DNA of 64,000 bases from Cytauxzoon felis (taxonomy: Eukaryota; Apicomplexa; Aconoidasida; Piroplasmida; Theileriidae). This document shows, piece after piece, positions 22,375 to 32,874 of the stretch. Below the pieces are notes generated by a model. It searched no databases and was not told the origin of the DNA. It was given only the letters and a program-made list of their open reading frames with translations. A program made the position numbers and the translations under genes. The stretch covers positions 1-64,000 of the forward strand of contig JAIQCW010000192.1 of the NCBI GenBank assembly GCA_020283715.1, given 5' to 3'. The stretch's first letter is position 1, and the number at the start of each line of letters is the position of its first letter.

Positions 22375-22877
22375 TATTTTATTATTCTCACAATTCTATA
22401 AAAAAACATCTCAGATTGGTAGTTGCTATTCTATCGAATGCATTACAATCACGTTCATAGGCATGAGAGCGATAAATTACGTCATTAGATTAAAGAAGGT
22501 TAATTATTTATTATTGTAACATATTATACTAGATGTTTTTTCAAATATTATCAAGGTTAATTGGGTAAAGACCCCAAATCCGCATTGTAATGCGGGACAT
22601 GTTTATAAATTACAGACAATATTTAATATTACTAGTTTTATTTAACGAGTTAGTTATAATATATGATAACCCTAACAAGATAAAACATGTACTCAAAAGC
22701 AGATGATGATATATGGGATGATGGAGGTGATTGTAGCCTCAAGCATGCTCAACGTTTGTGATGCAAAATAACCCCACTATGTTTTTATGATTCATGTAAA
22801 CCATTACGCAAACTTCTGCCTTATTACCACGTTTGTGGCAGGGGATCATGTAATCTTTATTAATAACCTTTAGCAAA
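22375..22877. other. Intergenic region, no gene seen
   Basis: About 500 bp of AT-rich sequence between the kinase and the first large FAINT gene. It contains GGGTAAAGACCCCAAATCCG near 22563 and CATGTTTATAAATTACAG; no ORF, mosaic repeat or recognisable RNA. The promoter of the FAINT gene presumably lies here. Confidence 0.4.
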
Positions 22878-25800
22878 ATGATATATCCCTTGATTTTTCT
22901 TGTTCTTACTAGTTTTTATACAGCCGTCGCTCGCGACGAAACTGTACGAGATGTTACAGTGGACATTAAAACCGATCAAACTGATGAATTTTTAATCGTT
23001 GTTGATAGCATTAGGAAAAAACAAGGAACGGTATCTGTTGTTGTACGCCATTGTCACCCTAGGGCGGTGACAAGAATTATAAAGGTTGTAGATGATAATA
23101 AGGTATTATGGACTATTACCCAACATAAATGTGAACGAGTTACTACTATGATTAAAAATGGTGAAATTGTGATTGTTAGATTGGCTGTCAATGTTTCCCA
23201 AAGTACGTATGAATTCTATAATTTCGAAAGGAACGAATCTGGGGAACTTGTCCCTATTGATGAGAATAGACTTGATACTCGATGGAAGTTCCACTTAGGT
23301 GAAGCTTCTGGTGCTCATGCTCGTGGTGATATTGTTCTTAACATTGGTGTTCCTTTGCATAGTGGTTGTGTTATGTCTTTATCAAAGGCTGGTTCCTTAA
23401 CAACGTATAAATTTGTTCCCAAGACTTCTGACAATTATATCACCAAAGTTTATGATAACTTTACTCTTGTATGGGATGGTACAGAAGATGATGCTAAGTG
23501 TATAGAGGTTTACTGCAATACTATGCGTAGAACTAACAAATCTCATCTTGTCAAAATTGTATTCAAGGATGAAGATGGCAAAAAAACACCAGACCTCTGT
23601 TATGCCAACATAGAAAATAAGTGGTTGGTTGTCACATCCCAAGAATATGACGCAATATTTGACAAGTATCGTAGTACAACTTACTTAGATGAAGATACCA
23701 ACATATTGGTAGATGTATCTAGCAATAGTTGTTCATCTGAGCTTACCTTGACTACAAGTAAGACAGGATTGGCTACTGTATATACGTATGTTCCGATGTA
23801 TGATAGATACAATATCACTGCTGTTAAGGATGGCTATAACACGATATGGGATAGCCTCATTGATAATCGCAAATGTCTAGAAGTTACTACTTATGTTTCA
23901 GAGGACGCTTATAGAACTCTCTTGGTTATGTTGACTCTTTCAAAAAAGAAGAAATCAGAAACTGTTTATTATGCTTATGATCAGAACAAGAGGAAATGGT
24001 ACCCTGTTAAAACTAAGAGAACTTTCGATAGATTATTGAATAAATGTACGAATACCGGTACAGTAGATGATTTATCAGACGTTAATATTGGTAATAGAAG
24101 ATGTAGTAATACAGTTGTGATATCTTCATCTAAAGGTCAAGTATTGACTACATATATCTTTGTTCCTAAGGAGGATGGCACTTTTGTTAGTAGAGTTTAT
24201 GATAATTTCACTGGAATATGGGATGGTGTAGATGATGATGCTAAATGTCTAGAGGTTGTATGCCATGTTATTAATAAAACTAACAAATCTCGCCTTGTTA
24301 AGTTAACAAACTACGGTGAACATGGTGTCACACCAACTAAATATTACTCCAACAAAGATGGTAAATGGACTTCTATTGACGTTGATGAATATGACGCAAC
24401 CCTCCATATATTACGTAGTACAACTTACTTAGACCAAGAGACCAACATATACGTAGATCTATCCAATAAGGCTTGTTCATCTGAAGTTACCTTGACTACA
24501 AGTACCTCTGGATTGATGACTCTATGTACATATGTTCCCATGTATAAATACAGGATTACCTCTGTTAAGGATAATTTCTTCACGGTATGGGATAGCAGCA
24601 TTGATGATCGTAAATGTCTCGATGTCAATGTCTATGTTTCAATCAGTAGTGACGTTCCTCTCTTGGTTAAATTGACTCTTACAAAAAAGAAGGTTACGGA
24701 ACATGTTTACTATTCTTATGATATAAAGGGGAGGAAATGGGTGAATGTTAAATTCGTGAATCATTTCAATAAACTATTGGAGAGATGTAAAAGTACTGGT
24801 TCAATTATAAATGTTGCCGAGGTAGATATTAGTAATAGAAAATGTAGTAATACAGTTCTAGTATCTTCATCTAAATCACAAACATTGACCACGTATAAAT
24901 TTGTTCCCAAAGATGACGATGATTTTATTACTAAAGTTTACGATGGTTTTAATGTTTTGTGGGATAGTTTTTATGGCTATGAGAAGTGTCTAGAGGTTGT
25001 ATGCCATTTTGTTAAAAAAACTAACAAATGTCATCTTTTTAAAATGGTATTCGAAGGTGATCATGGTCTTACACCAACTAAATATTATACCCGCAAAGAG
25101 AATAAATGGACTTTAGTTGATGTTGATGAATATGATGAAGCTTACGAAAAGTATCAAACTTCCGTATTATTAGACCGTGATGTTAGCATATCTGTGGATG
25201 TAGAAACCAAGACGTGCTCCGAGGAGGTTACCTTAACTACAAGTATCGCTGGATTGATGACTGTATATAAATATGTTCCAATGTATGATAGATGCAAGAT
25301 CACTGCTGTTAGGGCTGGCTCTAATACTATATGGGATACCTCTGTTGCTGGTCATAAATGTCTAGAAGTTACTGCTTATGTTTCTGAGGAAAGTAATGTT
25401 ACTCTCTTGGTTAAGTTAACTCTTTCAAAAAAGAAGGCGAGAGATTATCTTTATTATGCTTATGATCAGAATGAGAAGAAATGGTTCTCTGTTAAATACG
25501 TGAAGCATTTCGACCTTTTATTGGAGAGATGTAAAAGTACCGGTTCAACTGAAGATGTTGCTGAAGTTGATGTTGGTAATAAACTTTGTACTAGTACACT
25601 TTTGTTATCAGTAATTAAATCACAAGTATTGACCACATATTTATTTGTTCCCAAAGATGATGGTGATTCCATTACTAGAGTTTATGATAATTTCACTGGA
25701 ATATGGGATAGTTCTGAAGACAACAACAAGTGTCTAGAGGTTCTCTGTCATGCTGTTAATCAAACTAACAAAACTCATCTCGTCAAGTTAACATTCAAAG

Positions 25801-26717
25801 ATAAAGATGGTAAACAAGTACCGAATAAATATTTTGTACACAAAGATGGTAAATGGACTTCTGTTAACCTTGTAGAATATGATACAACCTTTGAAAAATA
25901 TAATAGCACTAAATTCTTAGACCAAGATACCAATGTATCTGTGGATGTAGAAACCAAGACATGCTCTGATGGGGTTACTTTAGTTACAAGCAGGGTAGGA
26001 TTGATGACTGTATATAAATATGTTCCTATCAATGATAAACACAATATCACTGCTGTTAAGGATAATTATAATACGGTATGGGATAACTCCGTAGATGACC
26101 GCAAATGTCTCGATGTTACTTCTTATGTTTCAACTGATAACCTAAAAACATTGTTAATTGAGTTATCTCTTGATAGGGATGGTAAAACAGAAAGTGTTTA
26201 TTATGCTTATGAACTCAAATCTAGAAAATGGGTTGTCACCAAAAAGAAAGAATTTGATGCTTCAGTTAAAAAACTTAAAGCAGGCAAATACGGTTTGAAT
26301 GACTACGTATTAGATTTGTCCTCCACTGATCCTACTAGTGCATGCGAAACTTCTAGTTATTATGATTCCAATGTATTATATCATGAGCGCAAACCTAAAA
26401 AAGAATACAGAATAGCTGGTGTTGATTTTCATGGTGAGGAATTATGGAATGGAGGAGCTAAAGATTCATGTTCATTTGCTGTCAGTTATGTAGATTTGAC
26501 ATGTAATATTACATGTCTCATACGTTTAACTGTCACTTCGAAGAGATCTAGTAATGTACTATATTTCATGAGATTAGATGGTGTCTGGACTAGTGTAGAC
26601 ACTAAGAAATTCCATGAGTCGTACAATGCTGTTAAGAACGGTAAATTTAAACATACATCTGACGAAAAAGAAAGTGATGATGATGAAGAAGAAAAAGGAG
26701 ATGTTGCTGGTAATTAA
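22878..26717 (+). CDS. Secreted multi-FAINT (DUF529) protein, 1279 residues
   Basis: Single exon starting MIYPLIFLVLTSFYTAVA, a clear signal peptide. The rest is about ten FAINT units, each with a strand ending in V.D.....WD followed by a Cys (for example VYDNFTLVWDGTEDDAKC and VKDGYNTIWDSLIDNRKC). The central eight alternate between two types: A (TTYKFVPK...VYDNF..WDG...KCLEVVCH...TNKS) and B (TVYKYVPMYD...VKD....WDS..DRKCLEV). The A-B pair repeats four times with a spacing of about 744 bp. The C-terminus is acidic (SDDDEEEKG). FAINT proteins are known from Theileria as secreted, often host-cell-directed factors; a specific role is not inferable. No membrane anchor is seen after the signal peptide. 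Confidence 0.93.
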   Translation: MIYPLIFLVLTSFYTAVARDETVRDVTVDIKTDQTDEFLIVVDSIRKKQGTVSVVVRHCHPRAVTRIIKVVDDNKVLWTITQHKCERVTTMIKNGEIVIVRLAVNVSQSTYEFYNFERNESGELVPIDENRLDTRWKFHLGEASGAHARGDIVLNIGVPLHSGCVMSLSKAGSLTTYKFVPKTSDNYITKVYDNFTLVWDGTEDDAKCIEVYCNTMRRTNKSHLVKIVFKDEDGKKTPDLCYANIENKWLVVTSQEYDAIFDKYRSTTYLDEDTNILVDVSSNSCSSELTLTTSKTGLATVYTYVPMYDRYNITAVKDGYNTIWDSLIDNRKCLEVTTYVSEDAYRTLLVMLTLSKKKKSETVYYAYDQNKRKWYPVKTKRTFDRLLNKCTNTGTVDDLSDVNIGNRRCSNTVVISSSKGQVLTTYIFVPKEDGTFVSRVYDNFTGIWDGVDDDAKCLEVVCHVINKTNKSRLVKLTNYGEHGVTPTKYYSNKDGKWTSIDVDEYDATLHILRSTTYLDQETNIYVDLSNKACSSEVTLTTSTSGLMTLCTYVPMYKYRITSVKDNFFTVWDSSIDDRKCLDVNVYVSISSDVPLLVKLTLTKKKVTEHVYYSYDIKGRKWVNVKFVNHFNKLLERCKSTGSIINVAEVDISNRKCSNTVLVSSSKSQTLTTYKFVPKDDDDFITKVYDGFNVLWDSFYGYEKCLEVVCHFVKKTNKCHLFKMVFEGDHGLTPTKYYTRKENKWTLVDVDEYDEAYEKYQTSVLLDRDVSISVDVETKTCSEEVTLTTSIAGLMTVYKYVPMYDRCKITAVRAGSNTIWDTSVAGHKCLEVTAYVSEESNVTLLVKLTLSKKKARDYLYYAYDQNEKKWFSVKYVKHFDLLLERCKSTGSTEDVAEVDVGNKLCTSTLLLSVIKSQVLTTYLFVPKDDGDSITRVYDNFTGIWDSSEDNNKCLEVLCHAVNQTNKTHLVKLTFKDKDGKQVPNKYFVHKDGKWTSVNLVEYDTTFEKYNSTKFLDQDTNVSVDVETKTCSDGVTLVTSRVGLMTVYKYVPINDKHNITAVKDNYNTVWDNSVDDRKCLDVTSYVSTDNLKTLLIELSLDRDGKTESVYYAYELKSRKWVVTKKKEFDASVKKLKAGKYGLNDYVLDLSSTDPTSACETSSYYDSNVLYHERKPKKEYRIAGVDFHGEELWNGGAKDSCSFAVSYVDLTCNITCLIRLTVTSKRSSNVLYFMRLDGVWTSVDTKKFHESYNAVKNGKFKHTSDEKESDDDEEEKGDVAGN
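23280..26260 (+). repeat. Four tandem A-B FAINT dimers (about 248-residue unit)
   Basis: WDG/WDS motifs of type A fall near 23470, 24217, 24957 and 25699, and type B motifs lie about half a period after each. Nucleotide similarity between units is visible (for example GTTTATGATAATTTCACTGG near 24200 and 25680) but substitutions are numerous, so the array is old or under diversifying change. Confidence 0.85.
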
Positions 26718-27906
26718 TGTTAACTTGGTGGATTTTGCCATTTAGCTATATAATTTAATAAAGTAAAATATTTTGTATTATGCAAATTATAGGGGTTATT
26801 AACTTTCTTTTATTTCCATTGTTATTTTTATATTAATGAGTATATAAATTATTAAGTTTTGTTTTTTCTAAATATTAATATATATCAATTGGAGTATTGT
26901 TTAATTGTACATGCGTTGATAAATTTCGCATTTTAAATGGCAGAGAAATCAACAGGGATTAATCATTTTTGTTTATAATTTTATCTTTTAAATATTATTA
27001 ATTTACATATTGTCATATTGACAATATTCTTAATGTAATTATAATTGTTATATTACATGATATATTTATCTTCAGATTAGTAGTTTGTCATGAAGTTATG
27101 TTCCTTGTCGAATTATTATATGAATTGTATAAGATAATGACATTTAAACATTAATGATTTGAAGAATCAATTACAGTTCCAGTCTCCAGAGAGTGTAATC
27201 TGATAGCAATCTATCACAAGTAAAATATATCATCAGCTTAAGAATACAGATTGCAATAGGAGACGTAATTAGCACATAATATTGTAATGTTACTTTAACC
27301 TAAAAGGTTATATAATTTTCCTTCACATAAATAAACCATCAGCCAGATTTGGAATGTACGCGGAGAACGACATCTACTATAGCATGGGTCGTGCTACGCA
27401 TTAAATTCATCTACATGCAACACACGAATAGAAAAAAACTCAAATTATTGGAGGTAAGGGACGATTGACTATATTTCTGTTAATTATTTGTGAGAATAAT
27501 AGTATCATTACACGAAAAGAGATACTACGCGACAATGAAAATATGGTGTAGAGTCTACAGATAATAGACAATAATCATGGAACATAATTGTTAATTTACA
27601 TAATTAAAGGTATAGTTATGTTGAGCAATGCGGCCATAGGTGGAAAAAAATGAATAAAACCATTCGCGATACAATAAATCAGTAAGAACCATAGTAACTA
27701 ACAAAGACCATAAACAACGTTGACAAGATTCTTATAAAGAACAAATTTTGTAATAATAAATTTCACTGGATATATATCAAAGAAATCTAAAATGGGTAAG
27801 TAGCTTTCAAGAGTATGCAATTTACCCCCACCACTGAGTTGGTGACATCATTAACACTCCGCAAGCTTTGTTGCATTCCATTCTCGGATTCACATCACTG
27901 ATATGC
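26718..27906. other. Intergenic region between two FAINT genes, no gene seen
   Basis: Nearly 1.2 kb, AT-rich, with no ORF of interest and no mosaic repeat. It must hold the terminator of the upstream FAINT gene and the promoter of the downstream one. I see no RNA gene in it. Confidence 0.4.
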
Positions 27907-30900
27907 ATGAAAATCCTTGTAATATTGTTCGTTATTACAAACCACTATTTTTGTGTAATTGGTGTTTCTGGATCCGAAAATGATGCGAGCGACTCCAATA
28001 ACACAAAAAGCAGTGCTCATAATAATAAGGTAGGACCTGTAGTTCATCAGACATCTCAGCATGGACCTCAAGGTGGGAAATATAAGACGGGTGACCCTAG
28101 GCCTAACAATCTACCTCCGGGCGTTATTGATGTATGTTATGGTGTACAAAATGATGAGTTCGTTGTAACCCACGGTAGAGATAATGGACTTCCATCACAT
28201 ACATTCTCAACCCGTGTTGAGTCTGTTATTACTAGAGTGGTGGATGGTGATAACGTTCTTTGGGAGGCTTATGGTAAGAGAACGTGCAAGTATGTACGTG
28301 TTAGTTATAAAGGCTGTAAGTGCGTTCTTTACTTACTCTCCGCGAAGCCTGGTAAAGTTCGTTCTGGCATGACTAAGAAGTATTCTTATTATGTCAAAAA
28401 TGGAGGTGATTGGCGTATTGTTAATAAATCTGAGTATAAGAAAAAGAAAAAGTTATTGATTAGGGGTATAAAAACTGGTGTTATAGACGTTAGCAGAGAC
28501 CCAAATTCAAATAATGTTGAGGTTTCTTCTTGTATTGTTGGTAATACATCATTTTTAAGATATACTGCTTCATTCAATTGCTTTCTAGTTCAAGTTAATG
28601 ATGGCAATGATTTAATATGGAAGGGTTCCGTGGGTTCACAAGAATGTCACATTGTTGATATATGTAAGAGGAATGGTGAACCAAAACTTATATCTTTAAC
28701 AATTTACGGATCAGATGGCCATAAGTTGCTTAAATATTACGATAAAGTTGGCGGAATATGGGCTGAAATTTCTAAGGAGCCATATGATTTGAAAATTAAA
28801 TCTATAAGGCTGGAAGAATTACCTGAACTCGCGATTGTGAGATCAATTAAGCCTAAAGTTGATACTGATAAGTCTAGTACTTCTAAAGATGGAGAAAGTA
28901 GTTTAACATCTCCTCCTGATGGTCAGAAGTCGAAGGATCTTCAGAGTATCTTGTGTGATAATTCTTGTACCGTTGATTTTTCCGTCCTTGAAACTACAGG
29001 AATGATTATCGTTACCGATTCTTTTGATGAAAAACACTCCATTACTACTCGTGTCTACAGGCCTAAGAAAGGTTGTAGAATTACTTCCGTAACGGATGGT
29101 GCTGGCCAGTTTTGGGAAGTTGATGAACATTTCACTTGTAAGGCAGTTACCATTAATACTAGGGGTATTCATTCAATTCTTTCCTTTAGTTACAAAAAGG
29201 TCGGTCGTTCTTCGCCTCCTCCAAAAACAATATATTATGAGAAGTTGAACAGTCCATGGACAGAGTTTGATGTTTCTGAATATAATGCCAAGGTTAAATC
29301 CATGTACGAATCCACAATATTATATGATTTGGATGTTAATACACAGAAGAGTGATGAATTTGATGTTAAATTATCCGGGAATAAAACTACATCTGTTTTA
29401 ACCTATACATTTACACCCAAACCAAAGACTACATTTAACTCCATCAATGATTCAACTTTAAATATATTTAGCGTTAGCACTGGTGACGAATGTCTATCTG
29501 CTGTTTTGTTGAAAAAGGGTAACGTCAGTTTGTTAACAGTCACTGTTAAATTATCAACCTCTAAATCTCCAACGGATTTATATTTCGAGAAAAAGGGAGG
29601 TAAATGGATTAATATCAATGATTCTTCTTCATATAATGCCAAGGTTAAATCCATGGGTGAATCTACACTGTCAGTTATTTTGGACATTGACAAATATTCA
29701 AGTGATGAATTTGATGTTAAATTATCCGAGGATAAAGCTACATCTGTTTTAACCTATACATTTACACCCAAACCAAAGACTACATTTAACCCCATCAATG
29801 CTTCATCTTTAAATATATTGAGCTTGAGTACTGGTGACGAATGTCTATCTGCTGTTTTGTTGAAAAAGGGTAACGTCAGTTTGTTAACAGTCACTGTTAA
29901 ATTATCAACCTCTAAATCTGCAACGGATTTATATTTCGAGAAAAAGGCAGGTAAATGGATTGGTATTAATGATTCTTCTGAATATAATGCCAAGGTTAAA
30001 TCCATGCGCGAGTCTAAAGTGCCTTCACATCTGGATATAAGTTGCAATCAAGTTCATGATTTCGTTGTCACTCGCAATGAGGATAAGAAGAAGGGTATAC
30101 TTATAGTTACTTATAAATCCACCGCTTTGACATATATTACTAAAGTCAAAGATGGGAATAATATCCTTTGGTCCGCTGATAAAGGAGATAGTTGTGCTAG
30201 TGTTGTTGTAAGTTATAGATCTGGTTATAAAAGGACATTTGTAAAGGTAGTCGGCAAAAAGAATGATTCGGAAGACGTAAAATATTTTGAGAAAATAGAT
30301 AAAGTTTGGTTTGGAATTACAAAGGGTTCCTACAACTGTAAATTGAATAGTATTAGGGATGGTAAAGCGTTAATTAATCTTAATATTGAAACGAAAAGTC
30401 GTACCGGTGATTTTAATTTAATTGCAAATTACGATAAAAAGACGGATATGACTAACTACAAATATCAACCTAATGATAAAGGTAGTAAAATTGTTAAAGT
30501 TTATGATGGTGCTGCACTTATATTTGAATGTGATATATCGACTGAAGAAATTATAAGGGTTTTGCTCACCACTAAGCGTGGTGAAGATATGCTTCTTCAT
30601 GTTCTTTATAAGACAGAGATGAATACAAAACCTTTGTGTAAATATTATATTCGTTTTAAATCTAAATGGATTATAATTAATGTGGATGAATATAATAGTG
30701 ATCTAGACAAGCTGAAAAATCACAAGCCGATTTCTCCACCAGATACTTGTGAGGGTGATGCGATTACAACTGGTACTGTTGATACTTCCCGTGCTAAGAA
30801 CGTTGGAAGATTTTCCATCAGTGATAAGAAAGGAGCAGAATATAGCGCTCACGTTTATGCACCTTTGAAGGGTTTTAAAATTACTAGTATTGTTGACAAC

Positions 30901-31740
30901 GAAGATTCCATTTCCCTTTTGGGCAAAAGCTCGAACAGAGATACTGCCCTCGTACATCATAAAGCTGGTACTGTTTTGCTTGTTGATGTATTTAAATCCG
31001 GTGATGAGAATTCTCATTTATACTTCGGTAAATTCAAGGGTAAATGGTATATACTTAGTCATCATCAGTATGTAAATAGGATTGAGGAATTGAAATATTC
31101 TCCAGTTATTATGAATATTAACATGATTCATGAAACTGATAAATATAATACATCTATTGATAAGCAGGATAATGGTGTATTATCTGTTTACTTCAATCCA
31201 TATGAAGAGAACAGAATTGCTATAGTTAAAGATGATGATAGACTTATATGGGAAAATGGTAAAGATGATGAGCGTTGCATTTATGCTGTTTTCCACGGTT
31301 GGGAGAATAGGGCTGTGATGATTATATTTTTAATGGGCATAAACAATGGTTTCTATTATAAAAAAGATGGTAATGATTGGAGAAGGATTACAAAGGAGGC
31401 TTATAAGGATGAGTATTATGTTCTTTCCATGGGTAGACCTGTTATTTTGGATATTAGTAATGTTAATCCTGTTGATGATATTAGTGTTGATATTGTCGAA
31501 GGTAAAGGTAATAAAATCACTCGTAAATATGGAGCTGATGGCAAAGCTAATATTGCAAAAATTGTTGATGGTGAGGAATTAGTATGGGAAAAGACTAAAG
31601 AAGTCGATAGATGTACTCTCTGTATTTATCAGCTTGTAGGTTTAAGGCCTGTCAGTTTAAAAATTGAAATCAAGGGTAGGAGAGAAAGATTTACATTCCA
31701 CTACAAGAAAGGTGTAAAATGGAAGCGTGTTGTTGAGTGA
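27907..31740 (+). CDS. Second secreted multi-FAINT (DUF529) protein, 1277 residues
   Basis: The first in-frame ATG is at 27907 (MKILVILFVITNHYFCVIGVSG, signal peptide); an upstream TTG at 27868 is not a convincing start. A low-complexity stretch (residues 20-75, Asn/Ser/His/Gly-rich) leads to about ten FAINT units: e.g. VVDGDNVLWEAYGKRTCKYV, VNDGNDLIWKGSVGSQEC, VKDGNNILWSADKGDSC, VKDDDRLIWENGKDDERC, VDGEELVWEKTKEVDRC. Two units near 29345-30000 are almost identical to each other and have lost the Trp (NIFSVSTGDEC, NILSLSTGDEC). A Ser/Thr/Asp-rich spacer lies near residue 330. Same strand and same architecture as its neighbour at 22878, consistent with tandem duplication and divergence of a FAINT gene. 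Confidence 0.92.
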   Translation: MKILVILFVITNHYFCVIGVSGSENDASDSNNTKSSAHNNKVGPVVHQTSQHGPQGGKYKTGDPRPNNLPPGVIDVCYGVQNDEFVVTHGRDNGLPSHTFSTRVESVITRVVDGDNVLWEAYGKRTCKYVRVSYKGCKCVLYLLSAKPGKVRSGMTKKYSYYVKNGGDWRIVNKSEYKKKKKLLIRGIKTGVIDVSRDPNSNNVEVSSCIVGNTSFLRYTASFNCFLVQVNDGNDLIWKGSVGSQECHIVDICKRNGEPKLISLTIYGSDGHKLLKYYDKVGGIWAEISKEPYDLKIKSIRLEELPELAIVRSIKPKVDTDKSSTSKDGESSLTSPPDGQKSKDLQSILCDNSCTVDFSVLETTGMIIVTDSFDEKHSITTRVYRPKKGCRITSVTDGAGQFWEVDEHFTCKAVTINTRGIHSILSFSYKKVGRSSPPPKTIYYEKLNSPWTEFDVSEYNAKVKSMYESTILYDLDVNTQKSDEFDVKLSGNKTTSVLTYTFTPKPKTTFNSINDSTLNIFSVSTGDECLSAVLLKKGNVSLLTVTVKLSTSKSPTDLYFEKKGGKWININDSSSYNAKVKSMGESTLSVILDIDKYSSDEFDVKLSEDKATSVLTYTFTPKPKTTFNPINASSLNILSLSTGDECLSAVLLKKGNVSLLTVTVKLSTSKSATDLYFEKKAGKWIGINDSSEYNAKVKSMRESKVPSHLDISCNQVHDFVVTRNEDKKKGILIVTYKSTALTYITKVKDGNNILWSADKGDSCASVVVSYRSGYKRTFVKVVGKKNDSEDVKYFEKIDKVWFGITKGSYNCKLNSIRDGKALINLNIETKSRTGDFNLIANYDKKTDMTNYKYQPNDKGSKIVKVYDGAALIFECDISTEEIIRVLLTTKRGEDMLLHVLYKTEMNTKPLCKYYIRFKSKWIIINVDEYNSDLDKLKNHKPISPPDTCEGDAITTGTVDTSRAKNVGRFSISDKKGAEYSAHVYAPLKGFKITSIVDNEDSISLLGKSSNRDTALVHHKAGTVLLVDVFKSGDENSHLYFGKFKGKWYILSHHQYVNRIEELKYSPVIMNINMIHETDKYNTSIDKQDNGVLSVYFNPYEENRIAIVKDDDRLIWENGKDDERCIYAVFHGWENRAVMIIFLMGINNGFYYKKDGNDWRRITKEAYKDEYYVLSMGRPVILDISNVNPVDDISVDIVEGKGNKITRKYGADGKANIAKIVDGEELVWEKTKEVDRCTLCIYQLVGLRPVSLKIEIKGRRERFTFHYKKGVKWKRVVE
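29345..30010 (+). repeat. Recent 351-bp internal duplication in the second FAINT gene
   Basis: ACCTATACATTTACACCCAA occurs at 29401 and again 351 bp later at 29752; the surrounding domain copies differ at only scattered positions. Both copies encode DECLSAVLLKKGNVSLLTVT. The 117-codon period keeps frame. Confidence 0.9.
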
Positions 31741-32185
31741 TTTTTGATTAATGACAAATAGTCAAATTTTTTGTTTGTTAAATGTTAGTTTGTATCATTC
31801 TGTAACTTGAGAGGGATATGTTAATATTATCATCACCCTCTGCTTTAATAATTATAAATCGCAATGTGCATATTGGATATATATAATTCGTATAACCAAA
31901 AATTGTTTTTATATTATATGGTTTGTCATTTTAATAAATGTTTACTCTATTTGTATTCTGTTAAACTTAATTCTATATTATAATGTTATAGTTGTAAATA
32001 ATATATATGTTAGTTTATTATTATATTTAAAGATTTCATATTTATGTTTGTACATTTACGTGTTAGATAGAGTGGAATATTATGATTTATAATAGTAGAT
32101 ACTCATACTCCATTCGTTTGAGTCAGTGTATTATTGGTAGATCTATAGAAAGTATAGATGAGTTTAAAGTGTATAGGTAGCATAC
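31741..32185. other. Intergenic region between convergent genes, no gene seen
   Basis: About 445 bp of AT-rich sequence between the ends of the second FAINT gene (+) and TIM17 (-). Nothing beyond presumed terminators. Confidence 0.4.
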
Positions 32186-32706
32186 TTACCGTAATTGACG
32201 TTCATATTCCATTTGTCTCTGAAATTGTTGTCTAGGTGTAGGTGTCATTTTTTTATTGACAGTCATTGATACCATTTCTATAATACCTAATAAAGAAAAA
32301 TAAATGAACGAGTGAATTATTATAATATCAATATACTTAATAATAAACCACCTATAAATGCATTTCTTGAAGCATGTTTTAAACCACCTCTGAGTGCCAA
32401 TAAACCACCTGTAGCAAAACCACTAGCGATAGCATTCCAATGATCTTCTTTTTTTCGTATAGCTTGAAATGTACAATCAAATGATGAAAATGTACCACCC
32501 CAAACAGCAAAATTGCCACCTAACACCGGTGATTTTGATGTAGCTGTATATAATGCATTTTGAAACATGACACCTCTAGGAGAATTACGTGCTCCTTTAA
32601 TAAAATGCCAAAAAAATCCTCCTATACTACCCATTCCAAATGCTCCACCCATGTCCTCAATAATACGATCAGGACATGGTTCACGCGATACATCACGACC
32701 TTCCAT
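32186..32706 (-). CDS. TIM17: Mitochondrial inner-membrane translocase subunit TIM17
   Basis: TIM17 is the channel-forming partner of TIM23 in presequence import. Exon 1 (32706-32337) encodes MEGRDVSREPCPDRIIEDMG, AFGMGSIGGFFWHFIKGARN, and the GGxFAVWGGTFSSFDCTFQAIR / KEDHWNAIASGFATGGLLALRGG segments, the typical Tim17/22/23 four-helix pattern with conserved Cys residues. A 50-bp intron (32287-32336) precedes exon 2, which ends in a charged tail (PTPRQQFQRQMEYERQLR). 156 residues. It is divergent from MMS19 with 168 bp between the starts, probably a shared promoter region. Confidence 0.95.
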
Positions 32707-32874
32707 TATAACAAGATATATTAGCGATAAAATAAATAACTACATTGTATTACAATTAAAAAATATAATCGAAATATAAATTAATCTAACAGTAGTGTAG
32801 TCTTGTAGGGATTATATATACGACAACGATATTTAATTTATATAGGGGATACAACTACTATCCTCATTCAAATT

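Noticed and set aside
29403..30047. Minus-strand frames of about 96 codons in the second FAINT gene
   Set aside because: Antisense shadows of the duplicated FAINT domains; the plus-strand frame has the signal peptide and domain motifs.
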